A stretch of 64,000 bases of DNA from Clostridiales bacterium oral taxon 876 str. F0540 (GTDB lineage Bacteria; Bacillota; Clostridia; Clostridiales; Clostridiaceae), in NCBI GenBank assembly GCA_000466585.1, contig KE993464.1, positions 242,555-306,554 on the forward strand, given 5' to 3'. Both the position numbers and the translations under genes were made by a program. The notes under the pieces were generated by a model. That model was not told the origin of the DNA, did no database searches, and was given only the letters and a program-made list of their open reading frames with translations. Position 1 is the first letter of the stretch; every line of letters begins with the position of its first letter. This document shows, one piece after another, positions 8,496 to 16,664 of this stretch.

Positions 8496-11216
8496 ATGAA
8501 AAAGCGGACAAACAAGGAGGAAATCCTAAGGTATATTGAGGAAAAGTGTAAGCAGCAGCTAGAAAAAAATGAGAAAACTATTGGTTGTGATACAAATGAA
8601 ATAGCTGAAAAGCTTAATATAAAAAGAACTAATGTAAGTAAAATATTAAATGACCTCTATCAAGAGGGCTTAATTATTAAAATTAAGGGGAAGCCTGTGC
8701 TTTACAGCTTGAATTTTAATAAAAAAGCATCAAAGTTCGGTGTAAGTTTTGATAATCTTATAGGGGCTGATAAAAGTCTTAAAAAAGCAGTACAGCAAGC
8801 CAAGGCGTCTATTCTCTATCCACCAAGAGGCCTTTATACTCTTCTTTTGGGAGAGACCGGAGTAGGAAAAACTATGTTTGCTGAGCTTATGCATAGATTT
8901 GCTGTAGAAAACTGCATACTTCCTTCAAATGCACCTTTTATTACCTTCAACTGTGCGGATTATGCCAATAATCCGCAGCTTATTTTAGCTCATTTGTTTG
9001 GAGCAAAAAAAGGTTCTTATACAGGTTCAGATAAGGATAGGGTAGGATTAGTTGAAAAGGCAAATAACGGTATATTATTTTTAGACGAGGTGCACAGACT
9101 TCCGCCGGAAGGACAGGAAACTTTATTTTATTTAATGGATAAGGGCGAGTATACACCAATCGGTGATGTAGATAATGTAAGGAAAAGCAGCGTTCTTATA
9201 ATTTGCGCTACTACTGAGGATGTTGATACAAGTCTTTTGGCTACTTTTACAAGAAGAATTCCTATAAATATAACAATACCTCCGCTTAGAGATAGAACCT
9301 TTGAGGAGAGATATGAACTTATTTGTGAGTTTTTGAAAATCGAATCAGCAAGAATAGGAAGAGAAATTATAGTAAGTCCAAATAGCTTAAGATGTCTTCT
9401 TTTATATAATTCTCCGGGAAATGTTGGGCAGCTTAAAAGTGATATACAGCTAGGGTGTGCAAATGCATTCTTAAAATGTGTATCAAGAAAAGAAAAAAAT
9501 ATCAGGCTTCACAGCACAGATTTTACAGCTCAAGTGAAGCAGGGACTTATATTATATAAAAATTACAGCGATCAGATAGACAAAATAGTAGATGGCAGCA
9601 AAAGGCTTTCCTTTAGTGCAGCAGGTATTGAGGAAATCCTGGAGATAGATAAGACAAAGCTTCCAGACAATTTTTATGAAGAAATTGAAGACAGAATTCA
9701 GGAGCTTCAGGAAAGAGGAGTAGATGAAGAGGATATTAATGTTCTGATGTCTCTTGAAATTGAGAACTATTTTAGAGAACTTGTAGGAGATACACAGAGA
9801 CAGGTTAATAAAGAGGAGTTGTCAAAGCTTGTTGATAAGAAAATAATTGATTTAGTAGAGGAATTTTTGAGCTATGCAGGAGTAAAGCTTGGAAAGGTGT
9901 TCCCAAACAAAACTTTTTATGGGCTCTGCCTTCATATAAGTTCCAGCATTGAAAGGCTTAAATCCGGTAAAAAGGTTATTAATCATAATCTTAAAAGAAT
10001 TATAGAGGAAAATAAGGAAGAATATGTGCTTGCACTTAACTTTGCTACAAAGCTTGAAAAGAAGTTTAATATAAAACTTCCTGTAGATGAAGTTGGCTTT
10101 ATCGCAATGTTTTTAACTCTTGGAAAAAATTCTGATTCTGAAGAAAGCAGTGTTCCCATTGTTGTAGTTGCCATGCATGGGAGGCATACGGCGTCATCTA
10201 TGATGGAGGTTGCCCAAAAGCTTGTTGGAGCCTATAACATTTACGCCTATGATATGAGCTTGGATAAAAATGCAAAGGAAGCCTATCAGGAATTAAAAGA
10301 TATTATTGTAAAAAATCATAGAGGAGCGGGTGTGCTTCTATTAGTAGATATGGGTTCTTTAAAAATGTTTGGGAATTTAATTGAAGAAGAAACAGGAATC
10401 AAAATCAAGGTTTTGGAGATGGCTTCAACTATCACTGTAATAGAGTGCGCAAGAAAATCACTTATAGAGAAAGATATAGATAATATATGGTACTCCGTAA
10501 ATGAGAGTCATTCAAATTTCTTTAACTCATCGCTTCACAGCCTTACTGAGAATTTTATGGCTAAAAAGGATAAGCTTATAATAACAGTTTGTACTACAGG
10601 CGAGGGCAGTGCATTAACCTTAAAGGAAATGATAGAAAAGAAGCTTAAGCTTCCTAAAAACGTACAGGTTATGGCTTTAACTATTAATAATACCAAAGAG
10701 TTTTACAGTTCTATAAATAAGCTTGCAAAGGACAAAAAGATAGCAGCTATAGTAGGAACCTTTAACCCAGATATTTACGGAATACCCTTTGTATCAATTT
10801 CACAGATGTTTAGTGAGGAAGGGGTAAATTTATTAAAATCACTTATAAACGGCAGCGATGTAAGTGAATATGCATGGATTATTGAGAACTATAAAGAGGA
10901 AATTGACGGTTCAATAGATGTTGAAGAGTATAAGAATATTTGTTTATCTACAATAAGCTTTATTCAGACTAAGCTTGGCTTTGAAATATCTGAGGAAATA
11001 GCTACCGGTGTGGTCCTCCATCTTATCTGTGCTATAAAAAGACTTTTAAACGGCACAGATAGTCCTGAGTGCGAAGTAAAGGCTAAACTGTATGAAAACT
11101 ATAAGCTGCAGCTTTTGAAGCTAAAAAAGTTTATGAATTCCATATCTAAAAACTTAAATATTTCTTTTAATGATGATGAAGTTTGCTTTGTTTTAAGAAG
11201 TGTATTAGAAATTTAA
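8496..11216 (+). CDS. LevR-type PTS-regulated sigma-54 transcriptional activator
   Basis: Activates sigma-54 promoters using ATP, with activity set by PTS phosphorylation. Domains in order over 906 residues: N-terminal winged helix (about 5-70, IAEKLNIKRTNVSKILNDL); AAA+ domain with Walker A GETGVGKT (about 118) and Walker B GILFLDEVHR; PRD1 (about 440-540); a mannose-type EIIA-like domain (about 565-690, with VVAMHGRHTASSM carrying a likely phospho-His); an EIIB-like region; and a C-terminal PRD2 (about 800-906). The sigma-54 contact loop reads GSYTGS instead of the usual GAFTGA. The PTS operon directly downstream has a sigma-54 promoter at 11359-11374, its evident target. A terminator follows at 11323-11357. 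Confidence 0.92.
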   Translation: MKKRTNKEEILRYIEEKCKQQLEKNEKTIGCDTNEIAEKLNIKRTNVSKILNDLYQEGLIIKIKGKPVLYSLNFNKKASKFGVSFDNLIGADKSLKKAVQQAKASILYPPRGLYTLLLGETGVGKTMFAELMHRFAVENCILPSNAPFITFNCADYANNPQLILAHLFGAKKGSYTGSDKDRVGLVEKANNGILFLDEVHRLPPEGQETLFYLMDKGEYTPIGDVDNVRKSSVLIICATTEDVDTSLLATFTRRIPINITIPPLRDRTFEERYELICEFLKIESARIGREIIVSPNSLRCLLLYNSPGNVGQLKSDIQLGCANAFLKCVSRKEKNIRLHSTDFTAQVKQGLILYKNYSDQIDKIVDGSKRLSFSAAGIEEILEIDKTKLPDNFYEEIEDRIQELQERGVDEEDINVLMSLEIENYFRELVGDTQRQVNKEELSKLVDKKIIDLVEEFLSYAGVKLGKVFPNKTFYGLCLHISSSIERLKSGKKVINHNLKRIIEENKEEYVLALNFATKLEKKFNIKLPVDEVGFIAMFLTLGKNSDSEESSVPIVVVAMHGRHTASSMMEVAQKLVGAYNIYAYDMSLDKNAKEAYQELKDIIVKNHRGAGVLLLVDMGSLKMFGNLIEEETGIKIKVLEMASTITVIECARKSLIEKDIDNIWYSVNESHSNFFNSSLHSLTENFMAKKDKLIITVCTTGEGSALTLKEMIEKKLKLPKNVQVMALTINNTKEFYSSINKLAKDKKIAAIVGTFNPDIYGIPFVSISQMFSEEGVNLLKSLINGSDVSEYAWIIENYKEEIDGSIDVEEYKNICLSTISFIQTKLGFEISEEIATGVVLHLICAIKRLLNGTDSPECEVKAKLYENYKLQLLKLKKFMNSISKNLNISFNDDEVCFVLRSVLEI

Positions 11217-11222
11217 ATAAAA

Positions 11223-11316
11223 TGTGTATACAAAACTAAATAATGTGTATAGGATTTAATGATAATATTTAATGTTTTGTATAAATATGTATTTAAATGT
11301 GTATATTACAGTATAC
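11223..11316 (+). promoter_or_regulatory. Repeated TGTGTATA boxes: probable upstream activator site
   Basis: TGTGTATA occurs at 11223-11230, 11244-11251 and 11298-11305, with variants TTTGTATA (11276-11283) and GTATACAAAA (from 11311), two of them forming inverted pairs around GTATAC. They lie about 45-135 bases upstream of the -24 box, where enhancer-binding activators dock. Binding by the LevR-type protein is inferred. Confidence 0.55.
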
Positions 11317-11322
11317 AAAAGC

Positions 11323-11357
11323 ACAGCAGAGATGGCATTTTCTCTGCTGTTTTTATT
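11323..11357 (+). terminator. Intrinsic terminator of the LevR-type gene
   Basis: ACAGCAGAGA (11323-11332) pairs with TCTCTGCTGT (11341-11350), followed by TTTTATTT. The T-tract runs into the -24 box of the next promoter, separating the two transcription units. Confidence 0.85.
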
Positions 11358-11358
11358 T

Positions 11359-11374
11359 TGGCACGCAAGTTGCT
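11359..11374 (+). promoter_or_regulatory. Sigma-54 (-24/-12) promoter of the PTS operon
   Basis: TGGCACGCAAGTTGCT matches the sigma-54 consensus TGGCACG-N4-TTGCW at every fixed position. It is 114 bases before the IIB start codon and directly after the terminator of a sigma-54 activator gene, which makes the assignment strong. Confidence 0.9.
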
Positions 11375-11487
11375 ATATTATAAGACAAGGAAATGAAAAT
11401 GTATACATTTTAAAACCTACCAATTATTTAAAAGCATAAGGATCAATAATCCTTATGTAATTCCAAAAAATGTAAGGGGGAATTTTT

Positions 11488-11790
11488 ATGAAAAAGGTTA
11501 TGCTAATTTGTTCAGCAGGAATGTCAACTTCTCTATTAGTTTCCAAAATGCAAAAAGCTGCAGCGGCAAGAGGAATTGAAATTGAGATTTGGGCTGTTGG
11601 AACAGCAGGCTTTAAAAATGAGTTAGCAAAGCCGGATGTTATTCTTTTAGGGCCTCAGGTCAGATTCATGAAGGATGAGGTAGCTAAGCTGGCAGCACCT
11701 AAACCTGTAGATGTTATCGATATGAGATCCTATGGAAAAGTTGACGGCGAAGGAGTTTTAAATCAGGCTTTAAAACTATTAGGGGCGTAA
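11488..11790 (+). CDS. PTS system, lactose/cellobiose-type IIB component
   Basis: Cytoplasmic phosphocarrier that receives phosphate from IIA and passes it to the sugar during uptake by IIC. At 100 residues it has the family length. The N-terminus MKKVMLICSAGMSTSLLV carries the phosphorylated cysteine (Cys8) in the CSAGMSTS loop. It is the first gene of the operon behind the sigma-54 promoter, with a GGGGGAA ribosome-binding stretch before its ATG. A divergent second IIB-like gene lies at 15504-15824. Cellobiose or chitobiose specificity is typical, but the exact sugar is not determined by this subunit. Confidence 0.93.
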   Translation: MKKVMLICSAGMSTSLLVSKMQKAAAARGIEIEIWAVGTAGFKNELAKPDVILLGPQVRFMKDEVAKLAAPKPVDVIDMRSYGKVDGEGVLNQALKLLGA

Positions 11791-11828
11791 ATAATTATTT
11801 GAATTAAAAATTTGAGGAGGAATTATTT

Positions 11829-13223
11829 ATGGGTTTTTTAGACAAGTTAGCAGCATGGCTTGAAAAACACTTTTTACCTGTAGCGGGGGCTATTGGCAGA
11901 CAAAAGCATCTTGCGGCAATGAGAGATGGATTTATAGCAATACTTCCAATGACAATGATGGGTGCTCTAGTTGTAATGCTTAATAACGTATTGTTTAATG
12001 CAGATTCTTTGTTTGGAAAAATGCTTAATAAAATGGGCTGGTATGCAGGCAGCGTTCAACCATTTCTAGCTAAATATATTATTCCGGTAATGAGTCAGAT
12101 CTGGTGGGGAACTCTTGCACTGGGAGTTATATTCTCAGTATTTACAATATCCTATAATCTGGCTAAAAACTATGAGGTTGATGGACTTTCAGCAGGTGTA
12201 ATTGCAACTGTATCATACCTTACACTTTTACCACAGACAGCAAAGATTGAACTAGCAAAAGATGTTGCTGAAAAGGCAGGAGTTAAAGCCGTTGAGGGCT
12301 GGGGACTTTTATCTTGGACTTCTTTTAATTCATCCGCTGTATTTACAGGTCTTATTACTGCAATATTAGCTACAGAGATATATAGATTAGTTATTAAAAA
12401 GGGCTGGGTAATTAAAATGCCTGAACAGGTTCCACCAGCAGTATCAAAGGCATTCTCAGCTGTTATACCGGGTGGAATAGTAATGCTTGTATTCGGTATT
12501 TTGTCAGTTATATTCTTAAACTTTGTAAAGCTGCCATTAAAGGATTGGATAGATATAACTATTCAAAGGCCTCTTACAAGTTTAGGTCAATCACCTGCTA
12601 CAATGATATTCTTAGTAATGATTTCACAGATACTATGGTTCTTTGGTCTCCATGGTATGAATATTGTTGGACCTATTCTTGACACAATGTATGCTCCGGC
12701 TATGCAGGAAAATCTTCAAGCAGTTACTGTATACGGAACAACCCCTCCAAATGCTATTACAAGAAACTTTGTTGACGTTTATGCAATGCACGGAGGCTCA
12801 GGAGCTACTTTAGGTTTAATTATTTGTATATATTTGTTCTCTAAGAGACAAGAACATAAGGAACTTGCAAAGCTTGCAACAGCACCTGGTATATTCCAGA
12901 TAAATGAACCAGTTATTTATGGACTTCCAATGGTATTAAATCCTATCATGTTTATACCATTTGTATTAACACCTGTTATTACTTTGTTTATAGCTTGGCT
13001 GTTTACAGGACCTATACCATTTGCAGGAAGAATTTATATAGCAACTCCTTGGGTTACTCCTCCGGTAATATCTGCTTTCTTATCAACAGGAGGAAGTATT
13101 ACAGCTACAATAGTGGCTGCGGCAACCCTGCTTTTATCAATACTGATCTACGCTCCATTTGTTATTGTTTCTAATAAAGATGCAGTAGTAGAAGAAGAAT
13201 CAGGAAACAGTCTTAACGTATAA
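11829..13223 (+). CDS. PTS system, lactose/cellobiose-type IIC permease
   Basis: Membrane component that binds the disaccharide and moves it in with phosphorylation by IIB. The 464-residue protein has the N-terminal amphipathic stretch and about ten hydrophobic segments, with IRRP-like ITIQRPLTSLGQSPATM in the middle. The conserved substrate-region block GIFQINEPVIYGLPMVLNP lies around residue 355, equivalent to the family's NEP motif. GGAGG lies 8 bases before the ATG. It is co-transcribed with the IIB gene 38 bases upstream. GH4, GH1 and ChbG downstream point to a beta-linked diglucoside or diacetylchitobiose. Confidence 0.93.
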   Translation: MGFLDKLAAWLEKHFLPVAGAIGRQKHLAAMRDGFIAILPMTMMGALVVMLNNVLFNADSLFGKMLNKMGWYAGSVQPFLAKYIIPVMSQIWWGTLALGVIFSVFTISYNLAKNYEVDGLSAGVIATVSYLTLLPQTAKIELAKDVAEKAGVKAVEGWGLLSWTSFNSSAVFTGLITAILATEIYRLVIKKGWVIKMPEQVPPAVSKAFSAVIPGGIVMLVFGILSVIFLNFVKLPLKDWIDITIQRPLTSLGQSPATMIFLVMISQILWFFGLHGMNIVGPILDTMYAPAMQENLQAVTVYGTTPPNAITRNFVDVYAMHGGSGATLGLIICIYLFSKRQEHKELAKLATAPGIFQINEPVIYGLPMVLNPIMFIPFVLTPVITLFIAWLFTGPIPFAGRIYIATPWVTPPVISAFLSTGGSITATIVAAATLLLSILIYAPFVIVSNKDAVVEEESGNSLNV

Positions 13224-13283
13224 AAAGAAATAATTACAGGGGGAGTTTATCCCCCTAATAAACCTTACAAGTTGGAGGAATAT

Positions 13284-13733
13284 ATGGCAACTTATAAAAA
13301 TCAAGCAGTAGTTAATTATCCTATTAATGAGGTTTTTAGAGTTTTTAAAAAAACTGCTAAAAGAGATTTTCCTAAGTTTAATGAAAAAAGTCCGATTGGT
13401 ACAAGGGTAGAACGTACAGCAGGAGCTTATTCTGTAAGGAACGGAAAGGTTTTTGTGGAAATAACGGACTACAAACCAAACGAGGTTTATGAGATAACAA
13501 CCACTCATGACAATATACTTTATAAATCAAGATATGAATTTTATTCTATTGATGAAAACAAAACAAAAATAATGTTATTTGAAGAAAATCACTCCTCTGG
13601 GTATTTTAACAGCTTTAATGTTTTTGTAGCCGGATTGTTTTTTAAGTCCAGAGTAAGGAAAAGATTTGATTTTTTAGTTAAAGGGTTAAAAGAACAGGTA
13701 GAAAGAACAAGTGTAATTAAGGAGCTGAGATAA
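13284..13733 (+). CDS. DUF3284 family protein
   Basis: A 149-residue soluble protein of the DUF3284 family, which recurs in Firmicute cellobiose-type PTS operons; no biochemical function is established that I know of. It begins ATYKNQAVVNYPINEVFRVF, resembling the start of START/SRPBCC-like folds that bind small ligands in a cavity. The start at 13284 is chosen because GGAGG is 5 bases upstream; an in-frame TTG at 13272 would lie before that ribosome binding site. It sits between IIC and the GH4 hydrolase, with 15 bases to the next gene, so a role linked to the imported phosphodisaccharide is plausible but inferred. Confidence 0.8.
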   Translation: MATYKNQAVVNYPINEVFRVFKKTAKRDFPKFNEKSPIGTRVERTAGAYSVRNGKVFVEITDYKPNEVYEITTTHDNILYKSRYEFYSIDENKTKIMLFEENHSSGYFNSFNVFVAGLFFKSRVRKRFDFLVKGLKEQVERTSVIKELR

Positions 13734-13748
13734 GAAAGGGATGGTATA

Positions 13749-15080
13749 ATGCTGAAGATTGTTACTATAGGCGGAGGGTCATCTTATACACCTGAATTTG
13801 TAGAAGGTATTATTAAAAGATATGAGGAACTGCCTGTAAATGAATTATGGCTTGTAGATATAGAGGAAGGAAAAGAAAAATTAGAGATAGTTGGAAATCT
13901 TGCAAAAAGAATGATTGAAAAAGCAGGAGTTCCGATTAAGGTTTATTTGACTTTAGATAGAAGAGAAGCGCTGAAGAATGCTGATTTTGTAACTACTCAG
14001 CTTAGAGTAGGTCTCTTGCAGGCCAGAGCTAAGGATGAAAGAATTCCACTGTCTCACGGATTTATGGGACAGGAAACTAACGGCGCGGGAGGCTTATTTA
14101 AAGGGCTAAGAACTATTCCGGTTATTTTGGATATAACTAAAGATATGCAGGAGCTTTGCCCAAATGCTTGGCTTATAAATTTTACAAATCCGGCAGGTAT
14201 GGTTACAGAGGCTTTGGCAAGATATTCCTCACATAGAAAGTTTTTAGGGCTGTGCAATGTTCCCGTTGGGATGGAAAGAGGTCTTGCAAATATATTAAAC
14301 ATTGAGCCTGAAAGAGTAAGAATAGACTTTGCAGGGCTAAACCATATGGTTTATGGCTTTAATATATATGTTGATGGTGAAAATAAAACTGAAGAAGTTA
14401 TGAATAAATATATAGAAAAATCTTCTGAAATAAATATGAAGAATATAACGGCTATGGATTGGGAGTCAGATTTTATAAAGGCTTTTAAGCTCATGCCATG
14501 TCCGTATCATAGATACTATTATAAAACAAGAGAAATGCTTGCTGACGAGCTTGAAAAGTTCAAGCTTGGTAAAACAAGAGCAGAGGAAGTTATAGAGACT
14601 GAAAAAGAACTTTTTGAATTATATAAGAATCCAGAACTTAAGGAAAAACCTAAGCAGCTTGAAAAAAGGGGAGGAGCATATTACTCCGATGCTGCCTGCA
14701 ATTTGATATCTTCTATTTACAATGATAAAGGAGATTTACAAGTAGTAAATACGCTTAATAATGGAACAATAAAGGATTTTTCTGATGATTACGTGCTTGA
14801 AATTACATCAAGAATTACAAAAGATGGTCCTGTTCCATACAAGTTTATTGATGAATTCCCAATACAAATTAAGGGCTTAATAAATCAAATAAAACAGTTT
14901 GAAATATTAGGTGCAGAGGCAGCTGTGGAAGGAAGCTATGAGAAGGCACTTTTGGCTATGGTTACAAATCCATTAGTTTCAAGCGACTTTGAAGGACATA
15001 AGCTATTGGATGAAATGCTAGAGGCACATAAAAAATACTTACCAAAGTTTTTTAACGAAAACGGCAGCATAAGAAAGTAG
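13749..15080 (+). CDS. licH: 6-phospho-beta-glucosidase, glycoside hydrolase family 4 (LicH/ChbF-like)
   Basis: Hydrolyses the 6-phosphorylated disaccharide delivered by the PTS, using NAD+ and a divalent metal in an oxidation-elimination mechanism. The 443-residue protein starts with the dinucleotide motif IVTIGGGSSYTPEFVEGI and contains INFTNPAGMVTEA, the metal-binding cysteine block LCNVPVGMERG and FAGLNHMVYGF, all diagnostic of GH4 phospho-beta-glucosidases. The motifs fit 6-phospho-beta-glucosidase or diacetylchitobiose-6-phosphate hydrolase better than the alpha-specific branch. It is co-transcribed with DUF3284 and IIA. Structured repeat copy B follows its stop codon. The symbol is by similarity only. 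Confidence 0.88.
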   Translation: MLKIVTIGGGSSYTPEFVEGIIKRYEELPVNELWLVDIEEGKEKLEIVGNLAKRMIEKAGVPIKVYLTLDRREALKNADFVTTQLRVGLLQARAKDERIPLSHGFMGQETNGAGGLFKGLRTIPVILDITKDMQELCPNAWLINFTNPAGMVTEALARYSSHRKFLGLCNVPVGMERGLANILNIEPERVRIDFAGLNHMVYGFNIYVDGENKTEEVMNKYIEKSSEINMKNITAMDWESDFIKAFKLMPCPYHRYYYKTREMLADELEKFKLGKTRAEEVIETEKELFELYKNPELKEKPKQLEKRGGAYYSDAACNLISSIYNDKGDLQVVNTLNNGTIKDFSDDYVLEITSRITKDGPVPYKFIDEFPIQIKGLINQIKQFEILGAEAAVEGSYEKALLAMVTNPLVSSDFEGHKLLDEMLEAHKKYLPKFFNENGSIRK

Positions 15081-15091
15081 ACGGAAATTAG

Positions 15092-15168
15092 GAGGCTGAA
15101 GTCCTAAATGGACTTTAGCGGGTAGTTTGTGAGCGAAGCGAACATTCATAAACTACCCAGTGATCCGA
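15092..15168 (+). repeat. Structured repeat, copy B (GH4-IIA junction)
   Basis: Hairpin GAAGTCC / GGACTTT around TAAAT (15098-15116), then GGGTAGTTT (15120-15128) / AAACTACCC (15150-15158) enclosing GAGCGAAGCGAAC. Same architecture as copies at 2993-3068 and 62446-62521. It ends just before the AAAGGGAGG ribosome binding site of the IIA gene. Confidence 0.72.
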
Positions 15169-15187
15169 CAAAAGGGAGGATAAAAGC

Positions 15188-15529
15188 ATGAACGAAGTAG
15201 ACTATCAAGAAACAGCCTTTCAACTTATTTTATCAGCAGGAAATGCAAAAGCAATGTCTTTTAAGGCTATAAATCTTGCAAAAGCAAATAAATTTGAGGA
15301 AGCATACAAGTGTCTCGAAGAAGCAGAAAAAGAACTTGAAACAGTACATTCTCTTCAATTTGGTTTAATTCAAAAGGAAGCTGAAGGTGAAAAAAATGAT
15401 ATATCTGTTCTTTTAATTCATTCGCAGGATCATTTTATGGATTCTCTTTTGGCAAAGGATATGGCAAAGGAGTTTATTCAATTATATGAAAGGATGAATA
15501 AGATTGAAAAAATTTTTGGTAATTTGTAA
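15188..15529 (+). CDS. PTS system, lactose/cellobiose-type IIA component
   Basis: Trimeric helical phosphocarrier that takes phosphate from HPr and gives it to IIB. The 113-residue protein has the family length. The segment LLIHSQDHFMDSLLAKDMAKEFI near residue 75 corresponds to the HxQDHLM active-site block with the phosphorylated His. GGGAGG precedes the ATG by 7 bases. It overlaps the next gene by 26 bases, so translation is probably coupled. Placement after GH4 rather than next to IIB/IIC is a normal rearrangement in such operons. Confidence 0.93.
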   Translation: MNEVDYQETAFQLILSAGNAKAMSFKAINLAKANKFEEAYKCLEEAEKELETVHSLQFGLIQKEAEGEKNDISVLLIHSQDHFMDSLLAKDMAKEFIQLYERMNKIEKIFGNL

Positions 15530-15824
15530 AAATACAGGTCAGGCTACAGCTTTTAAAAGAGTTGTTCTGGAGCATTCAGAAGACAATAATTTGCCTATTA
15601 AATGGTTTTTTGCTGATGATAAGAATTATTTGAATACCATCAGTGAGGAAGGGGTTGACTTAGTTCTTATTTCCCCGGAAGTTATTTTAATAGAAAAGCA
15701 GATTAAAGAAGCTTTAGATAAAAAAGGTATAGAATATTTTTCTATGAAGCCTATAGATTTTGGTCTTAGAAGAATGGAAAAACTAATGCCTATGCTTGAG
15801 CCTTATATTAACAAGCAGGATTAG
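15504..15824 (+). CDS. Divergent PTS IIB-like protein
   Basis: A 106-residue protein starting at TTG (AAAGGATGA is 6 bases upstream), overlapping the IIA gene. The start KKFLVICKNTGQATAFKRVV keeps the cysteine at position 8 and the length of cellobiose-type IIB. However, the phosphate-cradling loop CSAGMSTS of the canonical copy (11488-11790) is replaced by CKNTGQAT. The middle DLVLISPEVILIEKQIKEAL matches the IIB fold pattern (strand VVLLGPQV then helix). It may be an accessory or regulatory IIB, or a IIB for a second sugar. No IIC partner for it is visible. Confidence 0.6.
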   Translation: MKKFLVICKNTGQATAFKRVVLEHSEDNNLPIKWFFADDKNYLNTISEEGVDLVLISPEVILIEKQIKEALDKKGIEYFSMKPIDFGLRRMEKLMPMLEPYINKQD

Positions 15825-15837
15825 GGGATGTTATAAT

Positions 15838-16581
15838 ATGAAACTTATAATAAACGCTGATGACTTTGGATTAACCAAAGGTGTTTCAGAGGGAATACTT
15901 GATTGCATTGAAAAGGGAATTGTTACTTCAACTACAGCCATGGTAAATGGTTTATATTTTGAGAAAGCTATAGAAGAGGCAAAAAAAAGAAACTTTAAAA
16001 ATATTGGAGTGCATTTAACACTTACATGGGGAAAGCCCACTTTACCTGTTAATAAAATACAATCTCTTGTTGATAATAAAGGATGCTTTTATAAAAGAAC
16101 CTCAGAGGATAAACCAAATTATGAGGAAGTAAGAGAAGAACTTAGAGCACAAATAGAATTGTTTTTATCTACAGGCATAAAGCCTACTCATTTGGATGGG
16201 CATCATCACTTTTATGCTTTTGATGAAGAAATATTAAATGTAGTTTTAGACCTTTCAAGGGAGTATAATCTACCATTAAGAGGAATGCCTGAGCTTATGA
16301 AGCATTATACAAAAAAAGGTGTAAGATCGACAGAAGTTTTTACTTCTGAGTTCTATAATGAGAATGCTGAAGAAGGAAAACTATTAGACATTATATCAAA
16401 GTATAAGCATTTTAACACTGTAGAAATAATGTGTCATCCAGCTTATGTAGATGAGGATTTAATTAATGCTACATCCTATAATAAACATAGAAAACAAGAG
16501 TTTCAAATACTGATTTCAGAAAAAATAAAAGAATTTATAAATAAAGAAAATATAGAATTGATTGCTTATAATGAGCTATAA
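15838..16581 (+). CDS. chbG: ChbG/YdjC-family carbohydrate deacetylase
   Basis: Metal-dependent deacetylase; characterised members remove one acetyl group from diacetylchitobiose (6-phosphate), which allows induction and cleavage in the chitobiose PTS pathway. The 247-residue protein opens with KLIINADDFGLTKGVSEGI (metal-binding Asp pair) and contains THLDGHHHFYAF near residue 120, the metal-binding His block, and EIMCHPAY near residue 200. The ATG at 15838 is preferred over an in-frame codon at 15796 because the family begins exactly here and AGGGGATG is upstream. Its presence in the PTS operon is the best hint that the imported sugar may be acetylated. Confidence 0.9.
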   Translation: MKLIINADDFGLTKGVSEGILDCIEKGIVTSTTAMVNGLYFEKAIEEAKKRNFKNIGVHLTLTWGKPTLPVNKIQSLVDNKGCFYKRTSEDKPNYEEVREELRAQIELFLSTGIKPTHLDGHHHFYAFDEEILNVVLDLSREYNLPLRGMPELMKHYTKKGVRSTEVFTSEFYNENAEEGKLLDIISKYKHFNTVEIMCHPAYVDEDLINATSYNKHRKQEFQILISEKIKEFINKENIELIAYNEL

Positions 16582-16586
16582 TCTAG

Positions 16587-16634
16587 GGGATGGTATAGTT
16601 AAATCTGTTTATCTATAAGCCATCCTTAAATTTT
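16587..16634 (+). terminator. Hairpin between chbG and the GH1 gene (possible partial terminator)
   Basis: GGGATGG-TATAG pairs with CTATA-AGCCATCC (ending near 16625), followed by TTAAATTTTGTTTTT. It lies in the 83-base gap inside the operon, so partial termination or transcript stabilisation is likely. Confidence 0.5.
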
Positions 16635-16664
16635 GTTTTTATATTAAGGAGAGTGATTTAGTTT

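Noticed and set aside
11221..11316. TGTGTATA boxes read as a CRISPR or satellite repeat
   Set aside because: Only 3-5 short degenerate copies with irregular spacing, in the right place for activator binding; not an array.
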